Shown here: positions 56,801-64,000 of the stretch, piece by piece
Layout: each line of letters starts with the position of its first letter
Numbering within the stretch: the first letter of the stretch is position 1
Source: Harmonia axyridis
Taxonomy: Eukaryota; Arthropoda; Insecta; Coleoptera; Coccinellidae
Assembly: GCF_914767665.1 (NCBI RefSeq)
Contig: NC_059507.1
Span: 3,968,001 to 4,032,000, forward strand
Length of the DNA stretch: 64,000 bases
Direction: 5' to 3'
Made by a program: the position numbers and the translations under genes
Notes under the pieces: generated by a model
The model's input: only the letters and a program-made list of their open reading frames with translations
What the model was told of the DNA's origin: nothing
Databases searched by the model: none

Positions 56801-59800
56801 GATACTTATTCCGCACAGAACCATTATTTTCGAAATAAAATTGCACTATTTGCAAGCGTTGTTCAGGCGTGAGTCTATTCATGATGAATTGTCAAACCAA
56901 ACTGAAAATAAATCACTTAACAGCTGTCAAATCGGTCGTCATGTTGAACAGTAATGCTAACTTAAAGTTATATACCTCGAAAAAAAACACCCTATATACA
57001 TGATCCATTCGACACGTCAATTCATTTTTCTGAACTCAACAGTTAGTCTCCCGGTACTGACTCAACAAAAATAATAATATAGATTATTGCCATATGATGA
57101 ATAATTAAAAATATTTCAAAAACACATACGATGCTACAATCAATTATGAAGCCCCTGACGAATAAAACATATGGCGACAAAATGAGGTGGTTCAACATGT
57201 GTAGCTTAGATTTTTTATCAGATATCCATTGGCTGACTTACCGATATGAGCTGATACGAATGATTCATCATGGCTATGAGGAGATTCAACAGTACTACTA
57301 TGTTGATGACGGAATAACAACCAAACATCAGTAAACCCCAGAACCTGGTGAAGGTCTTAATTTCACTGAGTTCGAAGTTTTCGAGGTCTATAAGGCCGAA
57401 CACGGCCCAGAACAATGTTTGGATTGTTTCGAATAAGCTGCAAGAATTTATATCGATTGAAAAAAGCACTTTCAAAAACATTATTATTTTTTGGTTATGG
57501 AAATATTGTTTAATTTGGTTTTGTAATTTTTTTAATTTCTTTCGTTATGTTTACGCTATTAACATAAAATTTTGAACGAGGCTATACATTTTCATTCTAC
57601 ATTCAATTACAAAATTTCATTCCGATCAATAAGTTTTTTTTATCATAGAAAAACAATGTTTTGAATAGCTATATTCCTAGAAACTTCAAGTCAGATTTTG
57701 TCCAATAAAGAATTCAACCGAGGCATGGTGTCTTTGAAAAAATTAAAACAGTAATTTCTCATAAAAAAATAATTTTGTTCTTAGTGTAGATATTTACGTG
57801 CAAAGCTGTAAAACCATGAAATAATTTTTTATATTCCTGAAAAAATGAAATCACGAATTCCATTTCATTTGGAGTAAAAACTGTTTTATACCATAAAACA
57901 AGTAATGTTCGTGAATTCTCAACGAGTTTGAATCACTGTAGCAATACGCAACAAATTACTCACTTAGAAAATCTCCTCCAGATCATGCAAGCATTTGAGT
58001 CTTTCTCTTTCGGATCACATTTATCCAAAGTATCGAAGCACTTCTGTTTCTCAGCTTTAGCGTAGTAGCCCAAAAGCTGGTTTAGGCCTGATGGAAAGCC
58101 AAAACATGTTATAACGTCGAAATGAATGAGGTTATGTAGAATTCGCAGGGTGTATTATCTCCCTACGTTTCCTGCATATTTGAATATTTTATGAATTTTC
58201 ATAAAAAAAATGATTTTCTCTGGGGAACGAAGACTTTGCATTTTTTCTTTTTAAGACTAGTTAATAAGGTTTTGAGGAAATAACTTACCACAGGAGAAGG
58301 CGAAAAGTACGAGAATACACAAGAAGAAGAATTTCATGATATCCATTACCATTCTTGACAGAGAAACTTGTAGGGGTCCCAAATGTGGATTGACGGAAAA
58401 TATGTAAACCAGCTTCAACGAACTGAAAAAAATGTTATTCAATATTATGAAAAAACACCTTTGAGTTATTTTTATATATCTTGTACAGGTTGTCTTGGAA
58501 TTAATGGTCAATAACTAAAACCACATTCCACGATCAGAAATATTGGAGCAAGTTCAAATAATTTTTATTCAGAAAATTTTCCTGAACGAAGCAACGGCTT
58601 TTGGATTTGATGATAATCAAACAAAATCTTTGACTACATTGAATGATAGATATATTCCAGTTTTCGATTTTCCATCATTCAAAGCATTCCCCAATGGATA
58701 TTCCATTTTCAGAGGATTGATGAAGTATGTGTCACATACAAATGATACATGTGCAGGAAATAGTCTTCTAGGAAGTGAAGCTTCAATCTGAATTCAATGA
58801 GAACGCTGGATTTTACCGGCAAAATCAGATTATCCCAAACAATAGACTTGATTCCTGGCTGTGACAGTCTTGCACATTGGAAAGCATTATTTCAGACTAT
58901 GCCAGAGAAATTGGAATCGAGAATGTCGAGTCGCTCGAATCCTCTGCTTACGTGAATAACACGAAAACATAAATTGTGAATTCTATCGATTTCAGCTTAT
59001 CTGGGATAATTTTCAACCTTTAGAACCGTTCGAGAAATGAACACATTTCGAAATTCTCATAGTTAGTTTTTCGCAATTTCTACTCAAAAAATAAATTCGT
59101 AAGTACAGTCCATTCAAGAATTATTGACATCCCGGGTGGCTTTGGAAAATCGAAATTAAGTTGGTACTGGCTCATTCAGTAACATTTTGAATTGCAGATT
59201 TCGGGTTGGCATTGGAAATGTCATTGACAGGAGGTTAGATTTCAGTTTGTTTGTGTTATTGGTTTTGATCGAAGAAATTTTGAAACTTAAAGTTGTTTCA
59301 ATTTCAAACACACATTGATTAGTTTATTTGAGTATTTCTCACAGTACTATTTGAAAAAAGAAGAAGGCAAGTCATTACAACCTGGATTATTAGTGGAAGA
59401 AAACCTGTGCAATACGATTTCACCTTCAAAGAATCATTGAATGATTTGATTGTTACCAGAAGCCAAGCCAAAAGCAACCAATATATCAGCCTGGATGAAA
59501 TTTGATCAAAAAGCATCTGAATTTTAATCAATCAAAGACAACATTACATAAACTTCTTATTGATAAACAGAAAAATATAATAAGTTGAGTACGATTTTAT
59601 GGTGAATACAGAGAATATTTGCAACAAAATGTGAAATTCTGGAGGAAACTTGATTATTTGAAAATGCCAGCATTATTCAACAGTGGACTCTAGAAAGAAA
59701 ACAAAATGTTTTTCAATTATATTCAAGGGTAAAAGTAGGAGCACTATTTTGAATGCCGGATATTTGGATTTTTACCTGGATGTTTTGTTTTGACAGTGGT

Positions 59801-62800
59801 GATCATGAGGATTATATAAATCTATGAAGAGAGAATTATTTTATAATTGGATTGCTAAAGAAAGTCTTGGCATTGCATCTATAGTTTATTTATATTCTAT
59901 ATTGAAATTAAGTATTGTTATATCTGTTTTTTGTTCTTCAATGATTAATCCAAAAATCTAATGAATTCCAATTGCTTTAAAGAATTTTTAATGAGTATTT
60001 AATGGAAAAATATATTCAGAAGAGTAACTTCAAGAATTTCTTCACCTCTTACCCACTTGAAGATAATAATAGAATGCAATAAAATTTTGAAATTCACAAA
60101 TTAAAAATAATTTCATGCAAAAATGCTTTTAGTGAGCGAGTTAAAGCTGTTATGGGAAAAATAATTTATGTAATTCAATAGAAACTAGTATAAAAGCATT
60201 TCAATAAAAAACAGAAAACTCGAGTACAAATAGTACCTATATTTTTCATACAAGTTTAATCAATCATTCATGTCATGAACAGTTTCAATAAATAGTGACT
60301 TTAGAAAGTAATTTACACCACATCGGCTGATAAATTGGTACCAATTTTGAAAGTTACGGTACAACTGTGATGTCAAAATTCATATACTAAATGGATTCTT
60401 TGAATTTTATTTCTGTCTTATTATGATATGGCTCTTCCATTCACTAAGCTACACTTTTTATTTATCAACCAGTTTTTTCTGTTTTCTTCACCAGTTTAGA
60501 CACCACAGTTGAAATGATCCATAAAAGTTATTTGATAAGAATTTTGCAAGCAGGTTGGTATCCAGTGTCCATCTGTAATGCAACAATTTTTGAAGAGCCT
60601 TTGGTGAAAAGGAATATGAATATTTTAATGATCTTCAATGGGATCTTTCATAAGCGACTCTTAAATGAATAGATATCTCTTCATTGGATTTCCTTGAAAT
60701 GAGATAGCATTTCACTATATTTTAACGTTATATAATCTGAATTTCAATTTATGAAATCATGACTGTATGCGTCCCTTCGTAATAATCGTAATTCCGAAAA
60801 TTCAGGATCTTTCGGATACAAAAATTATGAAAATAATTTGAACTGGTTATTTCTATGATGAACCATAGTAATTTTTAGTGATATTTTTGTAACCAGAAAT
60901 AAAGCCGCGACTAGACGTTCATGGCCTACTTCGATGTCAATAATTCCTGAATGGACTGTACATTGGCAACATATTTTCAAATAAAACATAGAAGTAACAC
61001 AAAGGAAACCTCAGAAACAATTCTGACAAAGTAGAAACGACGACATGAGTCAAATAAACTTCAAAAACTAACATCCAAAAATATGTCAAAAAAATAAAAT
61101 GTCATCATCATTTCGTTTCACCAAAATTCCTCGTATCATATGTCGCCCATTTTCAGGAACTTCTCACAAATTCTACTCGACAAAACCATGTCCAGAACCT
61201 CGACGAATGAACCCAAGAAAATGCAAGAAGAAATCTCCATACATAATCTGTGAACCCAAAGTCGAGGAATTTCCCAACGTCCTCAAAATAATGGAGAAGA
61301 ATTACTTCAGGGAGGAACCCACGTTGAAATTCTTGGGCCTGAAGTTGAACAAGACCTTGGCCACTCGAATTATGGACCGCCTTAACGAAGGCAATTCCTT
61401 GGTGGCCAAGTGCAAATACACAGGCCGCATGCTGGGGGTGAGTTTGAACGAAACGGTAAAACCCTGGGACTCCGTGCTTCTGGCCAGACTTGCTGAAAAG
61501 CAGGAATGCCCGAAAACAAAGAAATTATTGATGTTCTACTCGTTTTTGGAGGGAGCACCGAGGCTGTTCGACAAAAACCGATGTCTGTTCGAAATTTTCT
61601 CAACCACCAACGTTTTCATTGATAAGGGAGAGAGAAATTATGGTTTGGGGTTGAAGTTGACGAAAGCTAGCGTCAATTTGGCCATAGATAGGAATTACAA
61701 GTTGCTTAGATGCGATGCCACGAATTTTGCGTTCTCTCAACTGTTGGAAAGATTGAAATTCAAATTGGAATTGCACATACCCTACGAGACTTATGTGGAT
61801 AAGCACGGAGAGAGGGTTTTCCAAAATGTTCAAGTACCTAATGTAGGTGTGAAGATATATACTTTGAATATTGAGAAGAGGAAGAAATTCAGTGACGAAT
61901 AATGGAGAAGTTGGAGCAACAATCAGACATATCAATGAAAAAATAAATAAAGTTGAACAAGACATTGGCAACAGAATCATGGCAACTCGTTGGTGTCTAA
62001 GTGCAAATACAAAGACCAATGCCTTTTCTAAATTTTCTCAACCACAAAAGTCTCCTTTGATAAGGGAGAGAGAAACTATGGTATGGGGTAGAAGCTGACG
62101 AAGACCAGCGTCAACTTGGTCGTAGACAGAGGTACAAACTGCTCAGATGCTATTCAACCAATTTCGCATTCTCTAAACTGTTGGAAAGAATTTGAAATTC
62201 AAATTGGAATTGTACATACCCTACGAGACATATGGAGAGAGTTCTAGAATGTCCAAGTGCCCAATGTTGGTGTAAAGTATACTTTGAATATTGAGAAGAG
62301 AAATAAATTCAGTCACTAAAAGTTGAAGCAATAATAAGACATATCAACGAAGAATTAAATAAATTTGAACAAGACATTTCTTCAATGTTATCGTTTGAAA
62401 TTTTCCACTCAAAATTAAAAGCTATATTTTTTGAATACTTGAAAAAATTATTCAACAGTTTTACCTCAAGATATTGGCTGCAGAAAAGAGTCCTTCCGAT
62501 ATCAGCATAGGATCCCAATCATCCCATTCACTTCTGGGCTCTGAAGCTGCTTCAGGTTGATTCTGCACCTAAAATTGAATGACTATATTATCTAGTCACT
62601 TCCTATTTAGTTTTGAGTTTGGGCGACAAATTAAAAAGCCTTCTTGCTGTTGCAGTTCTTTATGTCATAGAGTATGTATTGTACAATTTTCCATTTTAGT
62701 TATTCCGTAGGACAAAAGACCACCAATGTATGTTTGCATGGTATTATATTCCTTCAACTCCCAAGAATATCAAGAAGAAAATTAAAATCATGTTTCTCAT

Positions 62801-63952
62801 CTTTGAAGCGTTGAGCGTTTGAAGCGCAAACTTCAAAGGAACAGATTATTTATTAGCGAATTAGCCTCTCTATAAGTTGGTCAAGTGGCTTTGGTCAGAC
62901 AATACATTGTACCAAACAAATACTTAACATTATCTCCGGGTAGTCTGGGACTCCAATTTGCAAATTGAATTCTCTAGTTATCTATATTCCTAAAAAATGT
63001 TGAACATGTGTGAGAGATAATCTATTCCCAAATGCTGCACCTATGTAAACTGTGCTACAGGTGGCATAAGATATTTGATAGACACCTGGTAGACATATGT
63101 TTCATTGAATTTAAATATTTTTTATCGAATATTGACTTGAATGAGTTTTCTCATCAATAATGATGATTCTGATTTAAATCATAAAGAGCTGGAGTCCAGA
63201 TGTGAGATTCCAACAATTAATTTCAACAGAATTTTACTCATTGCCACCTATCTTGGAATTTTAAGTATTTTTTTATTATTGATACGTTTGTTGAAAAGTA
63301 ACATTTCAACTAGGCTATTTAATTTTCTGGTTTTGTTTTTTGATATCCTGCTTCAATTTCTTACAGTTTTAGTGATGTTAGATAATCTGGCCATTCGAAA
63401 TTTTAATTTCCTGATAAATAATATTTAATTGAGAACAAAAACGATCGAATTGAAATGTTGCGTAAAGACAAAAATTGAAAGTTTCTTGCAAAATTTCATG
63501 TTGATCGCATCACCAAAACTATCAAAATTTCAAGGAGAATATCGAAAAAACAAATACCAATATTTTCTCAATAAGTCATTGAAGAACGCTCAAAAGCCCC
63601 GGAAGCTCAAGTCGATGCTCTTTTCGAATTTTTTTCTCACTAAACTTCGGAAACTAAAAATGAAAAGTATATCCTCATATATCTAGTGTGGAATATATTG
63701 AAAAGGATTCGGGAAGTCCATGTCCAGATATAAAAGACTCGTTCAAAATCTCTGCAGTGGAAAGAGGATCATATTACGGCGTTTCCCGTTATATGAGAAG
63801 ATAAAATCTTACCTGGTAATACGAAACTACTCTTAGGGCAACTGTGGCAACGTATAAGGAATTCGTGATGAAATCTATTACGTTCCACATATCCCTGGAA
63901 TATTCCTCCAAACCGACATCCCACAGTTGCTTGATCTCGCTCCATATCAGAC
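44819..63952 (-). CDS. Trpgamma: TRP-gamma channel, 3' part (S3 to C-terminus)
   Basis: Twelve exons join in phase: 63813-63952, 62465-62568, 58289-58422, 57964-58087, 57242-57437, 55165-55359, 53835-53876, 53598-53778, 48978-49245, 46131-46548, 45298-45465 and 44819-45004. They encode about 718 residues. The S3 region (MWNVIDFITNSLYVATVALR) is followed by S4-S5 (SLKLVYIFSVNPHLGPLQVS), the pore (LFETIQTLFWAVFGLIDLEN) and S6 (INIVVLLNLLIAMMNHSYQL). The TRP domain EWKFARSKLW, MRNLVRRYVTVEQRKAE and the TRP-gamma-type GGKKNRQKERRLMKGFNIAP come next. TRPC-family channels are calcium-permeable and can act downstream of phospholipase C. The ankyrin repeats and S1-S2 lie beyond 64000. The acidic residue of the FGLID pore signature is kept. 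The C-terminus is long, His/Ser-rich and ends in EWL. Introns are transposon-rich and hold an antisense nested gene. Confidence 0.92.
45655..45860 (-). mobile_element. 3' fragment of a mariner in a TRP-gamma intron
   Basis: The minus strand reads KEDVISEVGAYFQSKY, a stop, then AGIEKLERRW and ENDYVDT. This is the C-terminal signature of irritans-type mariner transposases. The rest of the element is absent. Confidence 0.65.
46770..46960 (+). mobile_element. Remnant of a second DD41D-like transposase lineage
   Basis: The reading LKPIDHRVRSIFADLANLKL followed by EAHIWLRG-like residues, across stops and frameshifts, resembles the region just before and around the first catalytic Asp of the DD41D copies. 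It is clearly more divergent than they are from one another. Only about 190 bp are recognisable. Confidence 0.5.
47812..48560 (-). mobile_element. Second copy of the LINE RNase H / zinc-knuckle fragment
   Basis: This stretch is similar along its length to 27641-28380. The shared segments include the final Cys-His coding region and the RNase H-like end. It is more decayed, with stops in every frame, and sits in a TRP-gamma intron. Confidence 0.75.
49705..49970. repeat. CAGGGTG-headed dispersed repeat remnant
   Basis: TACAGGGTGTTCCTATAT at the left and ACACAGGGTGTTGAAG inside recall similar segments near 7622, 24905, 44392 and 51958 of this window. Members share TTTTCGAGATAC-type internal motifs. 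The family cannot be named from sequence alone. Confidence 0.4.
50253..51158 (+). mobile_element. Non-autonomous DD41D-type element (copy E)
   Basis: TA duplications at 50251-50252 and 51159-51160 flank poly-T ends. The coding region keeps roughly the first 30 codons (PEQRLQIVQFYFENNGSVRN), then jumps directly to ILFSDAAHFWLNGYVNKQNC. The Glu after the first Asp is Ala. A further gap of a few codons and a frameshift lie near 50600. FQQDGAT and TPLDYFLRGYV remain. It lies in a TRP-gamma intron. Confidence 0.9.
51958..52163. repeat. Short MITE-like repeat with TACAG.GT ends
   Basis: The segment begins GTACAGAGTGATTC and ends ATACCCTGTATA, so its termini are imperfect inverted copies of TACAGGGT. 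About 205 bp long and non-coding. Confidence 0.45.
52281..53544 (+). mobile_element. Near full-length decayed mariner in a TRP-gamma intron
   Basis: At 1264 bp this has normal mariner length. TA flanks both sides and the ends are inverted (GGTGTACCTACAACTTTCTT and, inverted, GGCGTACAACTTTGATTCCG). An N-terminal helix-turn-helix region is readable (EKTCREWFQRFKNGDFDVED). The catalytic part is broken: the motif around the first Asp reads TED-stop, the second Asp is in LQHDNARLH, and the third is replaced by Tyr (PSYYHLF). It is the fuller relative of the copy in the chitin-binding gene intron at 26063-26890. Confidence 0.9.
54108..54133 (+). repeat. AAT microsatellite
   Basis: A short run of AAT triplets followed by an AT tract in a TRP-gamma intron. 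Confidence 0.8.
56166..56994 (-). mobile_element. Non-autonomous DD41D-type element (copy F)
   Basis: TA sites at 56164-56165 and 56995-56996 flank the poly-T ends. The transposase core is open from HYVHFILFSDEAHFWLNGYV through TPLDYFLWGYV (56342-56824) with all three catalytic Asp codons, apart from a small change near the LTVWCALW region. The N-terminal region between about codon 35 and the first Asp is deleted, as is about 100 bp next to the left end (TTAAATTGC joined to TGGCTCGG). It lies in a TRP-gamma intron. Confidence 0.9.
59106..60958. mobile_element. 1.85-kb Tc1/mariner-like element with 26-bp terminal inverted repeats
   Basis: The ends are inverted repeats of about 26 bp beginning CAGTCCATTC, with a single mismatch, and flanked by TA at 59104-59105 and 60959-60960. 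TA duplication and CAGT ends suit the Tc1 group. The interior is AT-rich and I see no open frame longer than about 70 codons and no catalytic motif. It is therefore non-autonomous or heavily decayed. It lies in the largest TRP-gamma intron visible here, just upstream of the nested acetyltransferase gene. Confidence 0.75.
61099..61902 (+). CDS. GNAT-family N-acetyltransferase, arylalkylamine type, nested in TRP-gamma
   Basis: This is a 267-aa single-exon protein. Residues about 50-260 have the fold signature of insect arylalkylamine N-acetyltransferase-like enzymes: a start of the VLKIMEKNYFREEPTLKFLG type, the mid-part NSLVAKCKYTGRMLGVSLNE, and the acetyl-CoA loop R-N-Y-G-L-G within GERNYGLGLKL (about 176-186). 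The tail LLRCDATNFAFSQLLERLKF follows. These enzymes acetylate dopamine, octopamine, tryptamine or related amines. The first 30 residues are rich in Arg, Ser and Phe and lack acidic residues, so a mitochondrial presequence is possible. The gene lies antisense inside a TRP-gamma intron and is intronless, which hints at retroposition. Substrate cannot be inferred. AATAAA signals at 61942-61951 follow the stop. Confidence 0.8.
   Translation: MSSSFRFTKIPRIICRPFSGTSHKFYSTKPCPEPRRMNPRKCKKKSPYIICEPKVEEFPNVLKIMEKNYFREEPTLKFLGLKLNKTLATRIMDRLNEGNSLVAKCKYTGRMLGVSLNETVKPWDSVLLARLAEKQECPKTKKLLMFYSFLEGAPRLFDKNRCLFEIFSTTNVFIDKGERNYGLGLKLTKASVNLAIDRNYKLLRCDATNFAFSQLLERLKFKLELHIPYETYVDKHGERVFQNVQVPNVGVKIYTLNIEKRKKFSDE
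61905..62317 (+). pseudogene. Decayed partial tandem duplicate of the acetyltransferase gene
   Basis: The segment repeats pieces of the preceding gene in order: the part around NSLVAKCKY, then the part around the acetyl-CoA loop (DKGERNYGMG followed by a stop), the SVNL region and the 3' end. Frameshifts and stops occur throughout and the 5' third is missing. The 3' UTR is duplicated as well: CAGACATATCAATGAA at about 61924 recurs as AAGACATATCAACGAA at about 62336. It is a non-functional tandem copy. Confidence 0.85.
63141..63428 (+). CDS. Possible small membrane protein, antisense in a TRP-gamma intron
   Basis: An ATG-started 95-residue frame has two hydrophobic segments (ILLIATYLGILSIFLLLIRL and LFNFLVLFFDILLQFLTVLV). 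After its TAA stop at 63426-63428 the same frame stays open for another 85 codons to 63686, and that extension is strikingly basic (many Lys/Arg). I recognise no family. It may be a small two-pass membrane protein, a pseudogene of a 181-codon gene, or chance in AT-rich DNA. Confidence 0.3.
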   Translation: MSFLINNDDSDLNHKELESRCEIPTINFNRILLIATYLGILSIFLLLIRLLKSNISTRLFNFLVLFFDILLQFLTVLVMLDNLAIRNFNFLINNI

Positions 63953-64000
63953 CTGAGACAGCAAAGCATGATATAGGTATACTTACAGTGTTTCAACTTC

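Noticed and set aside
58543..58791. 82-codon plus-strand frame in a TRP-gamma intron
   Set aside because: It has an ATG and a balanced composition but no recognisable domain, no splice partner and stops immediately after; I cannot support it as a gene.
1..64000. CRISPR arrays, bacterial operons or prophage
   Set aside because: The window is spliced eukaryotic DNA; the only regular repeats are coding minisatellites and transposons.

Overview
The window is an AT-rich stretch of an insect nuclear genome. The evidence is spliced genes with GT-AG introns, an insect-type ionotropic receptor, a TRP-gamma channel gene, clustered peritrophin-like chitin-binding proteins and many Tc1/mariner elements. 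A beetle is my guess, but the sequence does not prove the order. All gene models were spliced by eye from open frames, splice sites and phase matching; nothing was aligned to a database.

Layout. 1-2.6 kb: repeat remnants. 3.0-4.8 kb (+): an intronless ionotropic receptor. 5.1-7.3 kb: a gutted irritans-type mariner and a Helitron 3' end. 7.9-8.5 kb (-): a possible two-exon gene for a 56-residue protein. 9.2-10.0 kb: a DD41D-spaced Tc1/mariner derivative. 10.3-27.3 kb: a cluster of four chitin-binding (peritrophin-A-like) genes: a one-domain protein (-), a five-domain 454-aa protein (-), a 3382-aa mucin-like protein with 21 chitin-binding domains (-), and a small two-exon gene (+) that starts head-to-head with the giant one. 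In three of the four the signal peptide is split by a phase-0 intron after a 10- to 14-codon first exon. 27.6-41.5 kb (-): retrotransposon debris, then two tandem paralogues of the outer-dynein-arm docking TPR protein ODAD4/TTC25, 677 and 666 aa. 44.8 kb to beyond the right edge (-): the 3' two-thirds of a TRP-gamma gene, 12 exons from S3 to the stop codon. A GNAT-type N-acetyltransferase gene, a decayed partial duplicate of it and several transposons lie in its introns.

How the genes fit together. The chitin-binding proteins are secreted and probably act in the peritrophic matrix, cuticle or another chitin layer. Their common exon layout suggests local duplication. The ODAD4 pair should serve motile cilia or sperm axonemes. 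TRP-gamma and the ionotropic receptor are sensory or ion-channel genes and are unrelated to the others.

The most striking feature is the giant chitin-binding gene. It has twelve near-identical domain modules, joined by linkers holding 2 to 35 copies of a 24-bp repeat (103 in all). The repeat encodes the octapeptide GTPSTGKT, which happens to match the Walker A consensus. The same DNA is almost entirely open on the opposite strand for 6.8 kb.
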